DNA from: Corallococcus silvisoli
GTDB taxonomy: Bacteria; Myxococcota; Myxococcia; Myxococcales; Myxococcaceae
Length of the DNA: 64,000 nt
Assembly (NCBI RefSeq): GCF_009909145.1
Contig: NZ_JAAAPJ010000021.1
Location: 62,001 to 126,000, forward strand
Direction: 5' to 3'
In this document: positions 54,852 to 63,910 of the stretch, piece after piece
How the letters are laid out: the number at the start of each line of letters is the position of its first letter
How positions within the stretch are numbered: the first letter of the stretch is position 1
Program-made: the position numbers and the translations under genes
The notes under the pieces: generated by a model
The model's input: the letters and a program-made list of their open reading frames with translations, nothing else
What the model was told of the DNA's origin: nothing
The model's database searches: none

Positions 54852-56552
54852 GTGGCTCCCCGCGCGCGAATCCTTTCGTCCTCCCTGGTGCTGGTGATGG
54901 TCGCGGCCTGCGGGCCCTGCGGCTTCCAGCCGGAGCCGGGCGTGAAGGTGGTGGTGCCGGCGATGCCCACCACGCTCGATTGGAGCCATTCGGATCCGAT
55001 GAGCTGGGTGAACTACCCGGTGATGCTCGCCACGCAGAAGGGGCTCACCACGCTGGGCGCGGACCACTCCGTGCAACCCGGGCTGGCGGAGCGGTGGGAG
55101 CGCGAGGCGGATGCCGCTGGCCACGATGTGTACACCTTCCACCTGCGCCCCGACGTGACGTGGTCGGACGGCGCTCCCGTGACGGCGCGCGACTTCGTCT
55201 TCGGCTGGCACCGGGCGCTGCGGGGCCGCGAGCGCGGGGAGATGGCGGACCTGGAGGGCGCGGAGGCGGTGCTCGCGCTGCTGGAGCGGGGGGCACCGGA
55301 GGCGGAGGTGAAGGCCGCGCTGGCGCGGGTGGGCGTGGAGGCGGTGGATGCGCGGACGCTGCGGGTGACGCTGGCGCGGCCCCGCAGCTACTTCCTGGCG
55401 CGGCTCGCGAACGTGTACCTGTTCTTCCCGGCGCCCTCGGCGGACCTGGAGGGCAGGTCCGACGAGGCGGTGCGCGACTACTTCGACCGGCCTCGCGATG
55501 GGCGTCCGCTGGCCGTGGGCCCGTACCGCGTCGAGCGGTGGGACCGCGCGGGAGAGCGCGTGCGGCTCGTCTACAACCCGCGCAGCGCGTTCGCGCCCCC
55601 CCTGGAGCCCGGGGAGACGCCGGCCCCGGTGCTGACGCTGATGAAGTCGGAGATCGGCCCCGCGCTGTACGAGCGGGGCCGCGTGGACTTCGTCTTCGTG
55701 GACAGCGCGGCGGCGCTGCGCGGGATGCGCGCGGCGGACCTGAAGCGCGAGCCCCTGCTGTCCACGTACTTCCTGGGCTTCAACACCGAGCGTCCGCCGT
55801 TGGACCGGCCGGAGGTGCGCCGGGCCCTGGCGCGGGCGTTGGACCGGGAGGCGCTGCTCGCGGGGCTGCTGCCCGCGGCGCGCGCGACGAACGTGCTGCT
55901 GCCGCCGGAGCTCCCGGACTCGGCCTCGCCCGAGCAGGCCGCCCGGCTGCCGCGCTACGAGCCGGAGCGGGCGAAGGCGGAGCTGGAGGGGGTGACGGGC
56001 CTGGACCGGCCGCTGCGGCTGGTGGTGAAGGCGGGGGATTCGTTCGTGCCGGAGGAGGCGCTGGCGGAGCGCATCGCGGCGCAGCTGGCGCGGGTGGGCG
56101 TTCAGGTGGTGGTGGATGCGCGCTCGGACTTCTCCGCGGAGGTGGCTCGACGGACGCCGCAAGGGGCGCGCGCCTATGACCTGTACCTGCGCCGGCTGGG
56201 CGCGGACTACGCGCACCCGAACACGTTCTTCACGCTCTTCGAGCGGCAGGGCAATCACCAGACGGGCTGGGAGACGCAGGGCGCGGGCGAGCCGATGCGC
56301 CGCTTCGAGCAGCTGCTGGAGGAGGCGGACGGCGACGCGGACCCCGCGCACGCGCGCGCGCTGTACACGCAGGCGCAGGAGCTGCTGGTGGGCGAACAGG
56401 CCGTCATCGCACCGCTGTACCACCCGGACCGCTACTTCCGGGCGCGGGCGCGGCTGCATGGCCTGGACGTGGATCCGTTCAACTTCCTCGCGCTGCGCGC
56501 CCTGCGGCTGGGGCCGGATGAGGCGCCCATGGCCCAGGCGGAAGGGAAGTAG
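54852..56552 (+). CDS. Peptide-type ABC transporter substrate-binding lipoprotein (SBP family 5)
   Basis: 566 residues. Lipobox MVAAC, then the OppA/DppA fold: VVPAMPTTLDWSHSDPMS, LAERWEREAD, YTFHLRPDVTWSDGAPVTA RDF-type motif, FLGFNTERPPLDRPEVRRAL, and Asp/Arg positions for the ligand pocket. Captures oligopeptides or similar solutes. Heads a three-gene importer; ATPase genes are not in the cluster. GTG start. Ligand unknown. Confidence 0.88.
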   Translation: MAPRARILSSSLVLVMVAACGPCGFQPEPGVKVVVPAMPTTLDWSHSDPMSWVNYPVMLATQKGLTTLGADHSVQPGLAERWEREADAAGHDVYTFHLRPDVTWSDGAPVTARDFVFGWHRALRGRERGEMADLEGAEAVLALLERGAPEAEVKAALARVGVEAVDARTLRVTLARPRSYFLARLANVYLFFPAPSADLEGRSDEAVRDYFDRPRDGRPLAVGPYRVERWDRAGERVRLVYNPRSAFAPPLEPGETPAPVLTLMKSEIGPALYERGRVDFVFVDSAAALRGMRAADLKREPLLSTYFLGFNTERPPLDRPEVRRALARALDREALLAGLLPAARATNVLLPPELPDSASPEQAARLPRYEPERAKAELEGVTGLDRPLRLVVKAGDSFVPEEALAERIAAQLARVGVQVVVDARSDFSAEVARRTPQGARAYDLYLRRLGADYAHPNTFFTLFERQGNHQTGWETQGAGEPMRRFEQLLEEADGDADPAHARALYTQAQELLVGEQAVIAPLYHPDRYFRARARLHGLDVDPFNFLALRALRLGPDEAPMAQAEGK

Positions 56553-56957
56553 CGGATGCGCACGCTGAGCACGGATGCCTCGATGCGAGCCGGGTGTTTG
56601 GGCGCCGAGGCGCCTTGGCTGATGCTCGGGACTCGCTCGGCCCTGCCCGTAGGCTCGCCCGACAGGCGCCCGCCGAGGCGTGCCGTGCGAGCGCGCCGTT
56701 CGGAGCCCTGGCGCTCGGAGCTGTCTCGGCCGCGGGTGTCCGTGGGCCGGGACACTTCATGTGAGCGCTTGTGCCCGCGCGTCATGGACCTGCAGGCCGG
56801 GCGGCCTCGGCGCGTGCCCGGGACTTCGTGTTCGCGTCCGGAGCCGTTGATGGGGCCGGCCGTGGCGATGCGGTGGCCCCTGGGCGACAAGGGCCTTCGC
56901 TCGTTCGAGCCGTGGCGCTCGTGTCTGGCTCGGACCTCAAGGCGGGGGGGCTAGCGC
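56553..56957. other. 405-bp gap inside the ABC transporter operon
   Basis: Contains an open frame of 132 codons (56556-56954, plus strand) that fits almost exactly between its neighbours, but its product is Arg/Pro/Ser/Cys-rich and has no recognisable domain, and codon use is poorer than nearby genes. Two related ~31-bp blocks (56698-56729 and 56903-56933) share TGGCGCTCG. A real small gene is possible but not supported. Confidence 0.3.
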
Positions 56958-57842
56958 ATGCGCCTCATCGCGACGCGCCTCGCGCGGCAGCTCGTGCTCG
57001 TGCCGGTGGTGGCGGTGGCCTCGTACTTCCTCATGGCCGCGCTGCCGCTCACCACGGAGAGCGACACCAAACGGCAGGTGTCTCCGGAGCTGGCGGCGTC
57101 GTATCAGCGCGACCTGGGCATCGGGGAGCCGTTCGGGATCCTCCGCCCCTGGCAGAAGCTCTTCGCGGGGGAGCGGCTGGGCACCAGCGCTCAGGGCATC
57201 ACCGGGGATGAGCTCCTGCAGAAGCTCTCCGGCAGCGTCGGCGTGGGCCTGGTCGCGCTGCCCCTGGCGCTCGCGTGGGCGCTGGGCTTCGCGCTCCTGC
57301 GCACCCGCTGGCGGCGCGGGCGGTGGGCCGTGCTGGGCGACGCGCTTCCGGCCATCGCGTTCGGGACTCCGGTGTTCATCCCCGCGCTGCTGCTGGCCCC
57401 TTCCGTGGTGGAGCGCGGCCACCTGCTGCCAGAGCTCTGCGCGGCGGTCGTCATCGCCATCTGGCCCGGGACCTTCCTGGGCACGCTCGTGGGCGACGCG
57501 CTGGAGACGGAGCTGTCGCGCGACTACGTGCGCACCGCGCTCAGCAAGGGCCTGGACCCCGGCACGGTGCTGCGCCGCCACGTCCTCCCCAACGTGTGGC
57601 CGGCGCTCCTGGACGCCGTGACCCCGGTCGCCACCGCGCTGCTCGCGGGCTCGTTCGCCGCGGAGCGCGTCTTCGGCCTGCCTTACTTCGGCCAGCTCTA
57701 CGTGCTCGCCGTCCTCAACAAGCAGGTCGCCGTCGTCGTCGTGTCCACCACCACCTTCGCCACCGTGCTCGTCGCCGTGAGCCTCACGGTGGAGCTGCTT
57801 CGCGTGCTCGTGGATCCGCGCGCCCGGGAGGCCCGCGCGTGA
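56958..57842 (+). CDS. ABC transporter permease (OppB/DppB type)
   Basis: 294 residues, about six membrane segments (QLVLVPVVAVASYFLMAALP, GVGLVALPLALAWALGFALL, ALLLAPSV, VVVVSTTTFATVLVAVSL). The EAA-like loop facing the ATPase is YVRTALSKGLDPGTVLRRHVLPN. Overlaps the next permease by GTGA. Its ATPases must be encoded elsewhere. Confidence 0.88.
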   Translation: MRLIATRLARQLVLVPVVAVASYFLMAALPLTTESDTKRQVSPELAASYQRDLGIGEPFGILRPWQKLFAGERLGTSAQGITGDELLQKLSGSVGVGLVALPLALAWALGFALLRTRWRRGRWAVLGDALPAIAFGTPVFIPALLLAPSVVERGHLLPELCAAVVIAIWPGTFLGTLVGDALETELSRDYVRTALSKGLDPGTVLRRHVLPNVWPALLDAVTPVATALLAGSFAAERVFGLPYFGQLYVLAVLNKQVAVVVVSTTTFATVLVAVSLTVELLRVLVDPRAREARA

Positions 57843-58651
57843 ACCGCATCCCGCTTCGCGCCTGGGTGGGCCTGCTCCTCCTCGTGGGCCTGGGCGCCTT
57901 GAGCCTGGTGGCCGGCCGCCTGTTCCCCGAAGCCCTCGCGCACACCTGCCCGCTCGGCTGGGACCTGAACCGCCCGGACCGCAGCGTGTGCGAGCTGGCC
58001 TTCGGCGGCCTGTGGGTGTCCCTGGCGGTGGGGCTCGCAGCTGGTGCCCTGTCCACCGTGTTGGGGCTTGGCGTCGCGGCGCTCGCGCGGCTGTCCGGCG
58101 GCGTGACGGAGCAGGTCCTCCTGCGCGCCGTGGATGCCGTCTTCGCCCTGCCGGACGTGCTCGTGGTGATGGTGCTCCAGCTCGCCGGCCAGTCGCTGAT
58201 GGACGCGGGCATGGGCGGCGGCCTGGGCCCCTTCGGCTTGATGGTGACGTCGCTGGCCCTGGTGGGCTGGGCGGGCCCCGCACGCATGTTCCGCGACCGC
58301 CTGGCCACGCTGGAGGGCCAGGAGTACGTCGCCGCCGCGCGGGCCCTGGGCGGCGGTGGGCCGCACGTCCTGCGCGTGCACCTGTGGCCCATGCTGCGGC
58401 CGTTCGTGCTGGCGGTCTTCCTCAGCCGCCTGCCCAACGCCATCCTCACCGAGTCCACGGTGAGCTTCTTCGGCATCGCCCGCATGGAGCCCATGTCGCT
58501 GGGCCGCTACCTGGGCACGTCCTACGCGGCGCTCATCTACGAGGGCGGGGGGCGCGTGGTGATTCCCGCCTGGGGGCTGCTGGTCCTGCTCGTGCTCGGC
58601 GCCTCGCTCGCTTCCCAGGCGTTGGGGGGAGGTACCCGTCGCCAAGTGTGA
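57839..58651 (+). CDS. ABC transporter permease (OppC/DppC type)
   Basis: 270 residues with several membrane segments (WVGLLLLVGLGALSLVAG, GLWVSLAVGLAAGALSTVLG, LVVMVLQLAG). EAA loop YVAAARALGGGGPHVLRVHLWPM. Pairs with the upstream permease, coupled by GTGA overlap. Confidence 0.88.
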   Translation: MNRIPLRAWVGLLLLVGLGALSLVAGRLFPEALAHTCPLGWDLNRPDRSVCELAFGGLWVSLAVGLAAGALSTVLGLGVAALARLSGGVTEQVLLRAVDAVFALPDVLVVMVLQLAGQSLMDAGMGGGLGPFGLMVTSLALVGWAGPARMFRDRLATLEGQEYVAAARALGGGGPHVLRVHLWPMLRPFVLAVFLSRLPNAILTESTVSFFGIARMEPMSLGRYLGTSYAALIYEGGGRVVIPAWGLLVLLVLGASLASQALGGGTRRQV

Positions 58652-58716
58652 GGAATGCCGCACATTGGGGCAAAGGTTTCCCACGGACGGAAACCCATTA
58701 CCCCCTGGTGAACACC

Positions 58717-59166
58717 ATGTCCCTCCCGACGGAAGAAATCCCCCTTGCCCCTGCCCGTGATGAGCGTCCGCGCGACGACGGTCTGCGCAAGGAGACCGTT
58801 CGGGGTTCGGTGCTGGTGGTGGAGGACGACGCCGCCCACCGCGAGTTCCTGGTGGAGCTGGTGAGCGGCTGGGGCTACCAGGCCATGCCCGTGGGCAGCG
58901 CCGAGGAGGCCGAGTTCGCCGTGCGCAACAAGCGCATGGACGCGGCCATCGTGGACGTGTTCCTGCCCGGCCGCAGCGGCACCACGCTCATGTCCCGGCT
59001 GCGGGAGCGCTTCCCGCAGGCGGTCCTCATCGGCGTGAGCGCCATGAGCGACGCGGCCACCGCGCGCAAGTGCAAGGGCCTGGGCGCGGACCTCTTCATC
59101 GGCAAGCCGTTGGATCCGGAGCGGCTGGCCAAGGCGCTCAAGTCCAAGCACCACAGCTGGCACTGA
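58717..59166 (+). CDS. Single-domain response regulator
   Basis: 149 residues: a 30-residue charged N-terminus, then a receiver domain with GSVLVVEDDAAHREFL (acidic pair), phosphoacceptor Asp in AAIVDVFLPGRSG, the Ser in GVSAMSD and Lys in FIGKPLDPE. There is no output domain, so it signals by protein contact. Its kinase is not nearby. ATG used; GTG at 58708 is in frame. Confidence 0.9.
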   Translation: MSLPTEEIPLAPARDERPRDDGLRKETVRGSVLVVEDDAAHREFLVELVSGWGYQAMPVGSAEEAEFAVRNKRMDAAIVDVFLPGRSGTTLMSRLRERFPQAVLIGVSAMSDAATARKCKGLGADLFIGKPLDPERLAKALKSKHHSWH

Positions 59167-59214
59167 AGTCGGCAGGGGAGCGGGTTCCGGTTGCACACCC
59201 CCGCCGGACGGCCG

Positions 59215-59772
59215 ATGCTCCCCTGCGTGAAGAACCTCGCTTCCGGCTTCCTGCTGGCCATGCCCCAGCTTGGAGACCCGAACTTCTACCGGTCGGTCAT
59301 CCTGATGATCGAACACGGGGAGACGGGCTCCATGGGGCTCGTCGTGAATCGGGGAGCGCCCCTGACGCTGGGTGAGCTGGCGCGCGGTCAGTCGATGGAC
59401 ATCTCGACGGAGCGCGTGTCGCAGCCGGTGTTCGTGGGCGGCCCGGTGGAGCCCCAGCGGGGCTTCGTCCTGCATGACGACGACACCGTGCCGGAGAAGC
59501 ACCCGGTCCTGCCCGGCCTGTACCTGAGCGTCACCCTGGACGCGCTGGGGCCCCTGTTGCAGCGGGCGAGCCCTCGGGTGCGCTTCTGCCTGGGCTACGC
59601 GGGCTGGGGGCCCAAGCAGTTGGAGAATGAGATCGCCGCCGGTTCGTGGCTGTATGCCGACGCCACCGCGGACGCGGTGCTGGGACACGACCCGGCCAAG
59701 CTGTGGGATGCCACCCTGCGCGGCCTGGGGGTGGACCCGGCCATGTTGGTGATGGGGAAAGGGATGAACTGA
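59215..59772 (+). CDS. YqgE/AlgH family protein
   Basis: 185 residues: FLLAMPQLGDPNFYRSVILM, GSMGLVVNRGAPLTLGEL, VFVGGPVEPQRGFVLHD, and VRFCLGYAGWGPKQLENEI. This is the conserved UPF0301/AlgH fold of uncertain role. Start uncertain: GTG at 59227 or TTG at 59191 are alternatives. Its stop overlaps the bolA start (TGATG), so it is coupled to bolA and the glutaredoxin. Confidence 0.9.
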   Translation: MLPCVKNLASGFLLAMPQLGDPNFYRSVILMIEHGETGSMGLVVNRGAPLTLGELARGQSMDISTERVSQPVFVGGPVEPQRGFVLHDDDTVPEKHPVLPGLYLSVTLDALGPLLQRASPRVRFCLGYAGWGPKQLENEIAAGSWLYADATADAVLGHDPAKLWDATLRGLGVDPAMLVMGKGMN

Positions 59773-60029
59773 TGCTCGACGCCGAGACGCTTCGCCGTTA
59801 CCTCCTCGATGCCCTGCCGGGCTCCGAGGTGGAGTTGAACGACACCACGGGGACGGGGGACCACTTCGAGGCGCGCGTCGTCTCCCCGGCCTTCACCGGC
59901 AAGACGATGGTGGAGCAGCACCAGCTCGTCTATGCGCCCCTGCAGCCGTGGTTGAAGTCCGGAGAGCTGCACGCGCTCGCGCTCAAGACCTATTCGCCCG
60001 AGCAGTGGAAGAAGCTCGGGCCCCGCTGA
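59772..60029 (+). CDS. bolA: BolA-family protein
   Basis: 85 residues. BolA-type fold: LRRYLLDALPGSEVELNDTT, GDHFEARVVSPAFTGKTMVE and ALALKTYSPEQWKK. In many organisms BolA binds a [2Fe-2S] cluster together with a CGFS glutaredoxin. The next gene (17 bp away) encodes exactly such a glutaredoxin, supporting a functional pair. The His in QHQLVYAPLQ is a cluster-ligand candidate. Confidence 0.9.
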   Translation: MLDAETLRRYLLDALPGSEVELNDTTGTGDHFEARVVSPAFTGKTMVEQHQLVYAPLQPWLKSGELHALALKTYSPEQWKKLGPR

Positions 60030-60046
60030 AGAAGGAGCAACGTTTC

Positions 60047-60364
60047 ATGGATCCGACCCTCAAGGCCCAGTTCGACGACACGGTGAAGTCCCACCCCATC
60101 GTCCTCTTCATGAAGGGCAATGCCCTGTTCCCGCAGTGCGGCTTCTCCGCGCGAGCCCTCCAGCTGCTGCAGCCGCTGGGGCCGGTGCACACGGTGGACG
60201 TGCTCGCGGACCCCGCCGTGCGCCAGGGCATCAAGGACTACTCCAACTGGCCCACGATTCCGCAGGTCTACATCCACGGGAAGTTCGTGGGGGGCTCGGA
60301 CATCCTGATGGAGCTGGCCGAGCGCGGCGAGCTGCAGGACCTGGTCGCCGCCGGCGGCAAGTAG
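60047..60364 (+). CDS. Monothiol (CGFS) glutaredoxin, Grx4 type
   Basis: 105 residues: IVLFMKGNALFPQCGFSARA with Cys31 in CGFS, then NWPTIPQVYIHGKFVGGSDI. Monothiol glutaredoxins carry and hand over Fe-S clusters and pair with BolA. GAAGGAG lies before the ATG. Last gene of algH-bolA-grx. Confidence 0.93.
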   Translation: MDPTLKAQFDDTVKSHPIVLFMKGNALFPQCGFSARALQLLQPLGPVHTVDVLADPAVRQGIKDYSNWPTIPQVYIHGKFVGGSDILMELAERGELQDLVAAGGK

Positions 60365-60466
60365 GCGCCCCGTGGCTCGAGCGGGGGGCCGCGAGGCCCG
60401 GGGAAGACCCGGGCCCCGTCCCCCGCGTAGAATGGGCGGCGGTCGCCAAGAGGGGTCCCCGCCGCC

Positions 60467-61885
60467 GTGCTCACCGTCACACCGCCTGATTCGAAGCCGC
60501 AGGACGCGTCCACCGAAGTGCCGGGAGTGCCAGCCACTGGAGCCGGGGGCCCGCTTCCGCCGGGGGCGAACGTCGCGGTCGCCACGACGGCGGGGGTGGC
60601 GGACCCGGACGACCTGGTCTCCACGGAGAAGACGCCCACGCTGGTGGACCGGGTGCAGGCGTTCCGCGCGAAGTACGAGCGGCAGGAGATGGCCCTCTTC
60701 TTCTTCGCGGGCTTCCTCTACGACGTCCTCACGCTGAGCCCCATCGACGATGCGCTCACGGAGGTGCAGAACTTCGCCTACCTGGCCATCCTCGCGGGCC
60801 TGCTGGTGCTGGAGCAGCGCTACCCCGAAGGCGTGGAGCCGCCCCGCTTCCTGGTGAAGGTGTGGCGCTTCCGCGAGGACGCGCTGCACTTCTTCCTGGG
60901 CAGCCTGCTGAGCGCCTTCACGCTGTTCCTGTTCAAGAGCTCCTCGGGCATCACGTCCCTGCTGTTCCTCGGGGGGATGTTCCTGCTGCTGGTGGCGAAC
61001 GAGCTGCCGCGCTTCCGGCAGCTGGGGCCCGTCATCCGCGTGGCCCTCTTCAGCCTGTGCGTGACGCTCTACTTCGCGTCGCTCCTGCCGGTGCTGTTGG
61101 GCCGGGTGGGGTGGTGGATCTTCACGCTCTCCGTGGCCATGGGCTGCGGGAGCGTCTACGGGCTCCTGCGCGTGCTGCGGCGGTGGCGCCCGGACGCGGC
61201 GGTGCTGCTGCGCACGGTGGCGGTGCCCGGCTTCGGCGTGCAGGCGCTGCTGCTGGGGTGCTACTTCCTGGGCGTGATTCCGCCGGTGCCGCTGGCGGTG
61301 CAGTACAGCGGCATCTACCACGCGGTGAAGCGCGTCTCCCCGGGCGTGTATCACCTGACGTCGGAGGCGCGGCCGTGGTGGCGGTTCTGGACGGCGTGGC
61401 ACCACGGCGACCAGGACTTCACGGTGCGGCCCGGCGAGCAGCCCGTGTACTTCTTCCGCATCTTCGCGCCCAAGGGCTTCGAGCGGTACCGCGTGCGCGT
61501 GCGCTGGTTCTTCGACCACCCGCAGAAGGGCTGGACGGCGCTGGGCAATGGCTACCTCGCCACGGTGAGCAGCAACGGCACGGAGGGCGGCTACCGCTAC
61601 TACGCGCAGCCGGGCACCACGCCCAAGCCGGGCGACTGGCGCGTCGTGCTGGAGACGGAGGACGGGCACGAAATCAACCGCCTGGGCTTCACCGTCACCG
61701 CCGACACGCGCACGGAGCCGCGCCCCGTGAAGGTGGACGTGTCCACGCTCAAGGTCATCGAGCCCCTGCCGCTGGAGGAGTGGGAGAAGACGCAGCCTCC
61801 GGCGGCGGTGGCGGCGCCCGCGAACGAGGCTCCCGGCGCGCAGGGGGCCCCTGCGCCCGGGGCTCCTACGGCGCCGGCGCCTTGA
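60467..61885 (+). CDS. Multi-spanning membrane protein with DUF2914 domain
   Basis: 472 residues. A Pro/Ala/Thr-rich N-terminus, then about eight membrane helices (FFFAGFLYDVLTL, YLAILAGLLVLEQRY, FFLGSLLSAFTLFLF, LLFLGGMFLLLVA, LYFASLLPVLLG, LLGCYFLGVIPPVPLAV). The C-terminal DUF2914 domain has VYFFRIFAPKGFERYRVRVR and GDWRVVLETEDGHEINRLGF. A Pro/Ala tail follows. Function unknown. GTG start. Its last 20 bp overlap the convergent rsmE end. Confidence 0.85.
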   Translation: MLTVTPPDSKPQDASTEVPGVPATGAGGPLPPGANVAVATTAGVADPDDLVSTEKTPTLVDRVQAFRAKYERQEMALFFFAGFLYDVLTLSPIDDALTEVQNFAYLAILAGLLVLEQRYPEGVEPPRFLVKVWRFREDALHFFLGSLLSAFTLFLFKSSSGITSLLFLGGMFLLLVANELPRFRQLGPVIRVALFSLCVTLYFASLLPVLLGRVGWWIFTLSVAMGCGSVYGLLRVLRRWRPDAAVLLRTVAVPGFGVQALLLGCYFLGVIPPVPLAVQYSGIYHAVKRVSPGVYHLTSEARPWWRFWTAWHHGDQDFTVRPGEQPVYFFRIFAPKGFERYRVRVRWFFDHPQKGWTALGNGYLATVSSNGTEGGYRYYAQPGTTPKPGDWRVVLETEDGHEINRLGFTVTADTRTEPRPVKVDVSTLKVIEPLPLEEWEKTQPPAAVAAPANEAPGAQGAPAPGAPTAPAP

Positions 61886-62618
61886 GCAGCATCACCTGAC
61901 CCAGGAGCACGGGCACCGCCGTCTCCACGCGCAGGATGCGGGGGCCCAGGGAGAAGGGCTGGAAGCCGTGGGCCTCCAGCAGCTGGGCCTCGAAGGGCAC
62001 CCAGCCGCCGTCCGGGCCAATGGCGAGCACCACGCGCCGGGCGCCCGCGACGCCCGCGGCCTGGAGGGGCTGCCGGGCCGGAGGGTGGGGCAGCAGGCGC
62101 AGGGCCTCCGTGCCGAAGACCGTGTCCAGCTCGTCCTCGACGAAGGGGCGGAAGCGCTCGCGCACCAGCACCTGGGGAGGGCGAGTGTCGCGGGCCTGCT
62201 CCAGACCCTGGTGGAGCAGCTCGCGCACGAAGGCCTCGTTGAGCACCTTGGAGTCGAAGTAGCTCTTCTCCACGCGGGCCGCGTTCACCAGCACCACCCG
62301 GTCCACGCCCAGGGAGGCCACCGCGGGCAGCACCTTCTTGAGCGCCTTGGGGCGGGGGATGGCCAGGAGCAGGTCCACGCCCGCGCGCGGGGGCGGGGCC
62401 TCGTCCAGGGTGACGCGCAGGTGGAGCAGGCCGGGGGCGTTCTCCAGGACCTCGCCCGCGCCGGTGGGGCCGTCCAGGCGGCCCACGCGCAGGGACTCGC
62501 CGGCTTCGGCCTTGAGGACCTCGCGGGCGTGCTGGGCGCGGCGCCCGGTGAGCCGGGCGGTGCCGTCCGGCTGGAAGTCCTCGTCGAAGAGCAGGAGCAG
62601 GTTCACGGTAGGCCCCAT
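61866..62618 (-). CDS. rsmE: 16S rRNA m3U1498 methyltransferase RsmE
   Basis: 250 residues of the SPOUT class: N-terminal PUA-like region (RLTGRRAQHAREVLKAEAG), then RPKALKKVLPAVASLGVDRV, SYFDSKVLNEAFVRELLHQG and the knot motif AIGPDGGWVPFEAQLLEAHG, LGPRILRVETAVPV. Methylates N3 of U1498 in 16S rRNA. Start ATG 62618; GTG 62606 is possible. Tail overlaps the DUF2914 gene. Confidence 0.92.
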   Translation of the reverse strand: MGPTVNLLLLFDEDFQPDGTARLTGRRAQHAREVLKAEAGESLRVGRLDGPTGAGEVLENAPGLLHLRVTLDEAPPPRAGVDLLLAIPRPKALKKVLPAVASLGVDRVVLVNAARVEKSYFDSKVLNEAFVRELLHQGLEQARDTRPPQVLVRERFRPFVEDELDTVFGTEALRLLPHPPARQPLQAAGVAGARRVVLAIGPDGGWVPFEAQLLEAHGFQPFSLGPRILRVETAVPVLLGQVMLLKAPAP

Positions 62619-62715
62619 CTAGCCGTTCCCGGGCGGGCAGGGGAGGGGGCGGCCCCAGGAGAGGGGGGCGCGTGCTCCCGGCCCGTCCCCGCGGGGCCGT
62701 GATAAAGGGCCGGGC

Positions 62716-63900
62716 GTGCGTTCCTTCTGCATCCGGTGTCTGCGTCCCGAGAGCGCGTGCTACTGCGCGCACGTCCCCCAGCTTCAGACGCGCACGCGCG
62801 TGGTGTTCCTCCAGCACCCCCGGGAGCGGCGCGTGGCCATTGGCACCGCGCGCATGGCCCACCTGTCGCTGCCCAACTCGGAGCTGCACCGGGGCGTGGA
62901 CTTCACCGGCCACGCGCGGCTGGAGGAGCTGGCCCGCCGCCCGGAGCGCGTCGCGGTGCTCTTCCCCGGCGAGGAAGCCATCTCCGTGGAGGAGGCCCAG
63001 GCGAACCCGCCGGAGACGCTCATCGTCGTGGATGGCACCTGGCCGCAGGCGAAGAAGGTGGTGATGCGCAACCCGGTGCTCGCGGCGCTGCCGCGCATCG
63101 GCTTCGTGCCGCGCCGCCCGAGCAACTACCGCATCCGCGCGGAGCCCGCCGACCACTGCGTCTCCACCATCGAGGCGGTCGCGGAGATCCTGGGGCAGCT
63201 GGAGGGCAAGCCGGACTACTTCGACCGCATGCTGGGGGCGTTCGAGTTCATGGTGGACACGCAGCTGGACCGGCAGGAGTCGCGCACGGGGCCCGGCCGA
63301 CGCCGGCTCTACAAGAGCGAGTGGCGGCCGCCGCTGGAGCTGCGCTCGCTGGCGGAGGCCGCGGACCGGCTGGTGCTCTTCTACGCGGAGGCGAACGCGC
63401 ACCCGTTGGAGGCGGCCATCGCGCCGGAGCTGGTGCACCTGGTCGCGTGCCGCCTCACCACCGGGGAGCGCTTCGAGGCGGTCATCGCGCCGGAGCAGCC
63501 GCTCGCGCACAGCACGTCGCTGCACGTCGAGCTGCCGGAGGAGACGCTGCTCGCCGGTGAGCCGCGCGCGGAGGCGCTCGCGCGCTTCGAGGCGTTCCTG
63601 CGGCCAGAGGACGAGCTGACGGTGTGGACGACGTTCGCCCTGGACCTGCTCTGGGCGGGGGGCCTGTCGCGCAGGCCCGCGCGCAACGTGCGGCTCGCCG
63701 CGGCGCGGGCCCTCAAGGGCAAGGCGGGCGGCGTGGAGCAGGCGGTGGCGCTGCTCAAGTCTCCGGGCGTGGGGACGTGGGCCCGGGGCCGCGCCGGGCG
63801 GCGCATCAGCGCGTTGGAGTCCGTGGTGCGCGAGCTGGTGGCCCGTGGAAACGCCACCCAGCCGCCCGCGAAGCTGCCCCGCACCGGCACCGAGCGCTGA
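62716..63900 (+). CDS. DTW-domain tRNA-uridine aminocarboxypropyltransferase with extra C-terminal domain
   Basis: 394 residues. The first about 205 are a DTW domain: zinc-type Cys cluster CIRCLRPESACYCAHV, FLQHPRERRVAIGT, VVDGTWPQAKKVV (the D-x-T-W motif), FVPRRPSNYRIRAEP, and VSTIEAVAEIL. TapT/TuaA-type enzymes make acp3U in tRNA. About 190 further residues form a helical region not found in typical TapT (HLVACRLTTGERFEAVIAPE, VRLAAARALKGKAGG). Role of the extension unknown. GTG start. Confidence 0.88.
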   Translation: MRSFCIRCLRPESACYCAHVPQLQTRTRVVFLQHPRERRVAIGTARMAHLSLPNSELHRGVDFTGHARLEELARRPERVAVLFPGEEAISVEEAQANPPETLIVVDGTWPQAKKVVMRNPVLAALPRIGFVPRRPSNYRIRAEPADHCVSTIEAVAEILGQLEGKPDYFDRMLGAFEFMVDTQLDRQESRTGPGRRRLYKSEWRPPLELRSLAEAADRLVLFYAEANAHPLEAAIAPELVHLVACRLTTGERFEAVIAPEQPLAHSTSLHVELPEETLLAGEPRAEALARFEAFLRPEDELTVWTTFALDLLWAGGLSRRPARNVRLAAARALKGKAGGVEQAVALLKSPGVGTWARGRAGRRISALESVVRELVARGNATQPPAKLPRTGTER

Positions 63901-63910
63901 GGCCGGAGCC

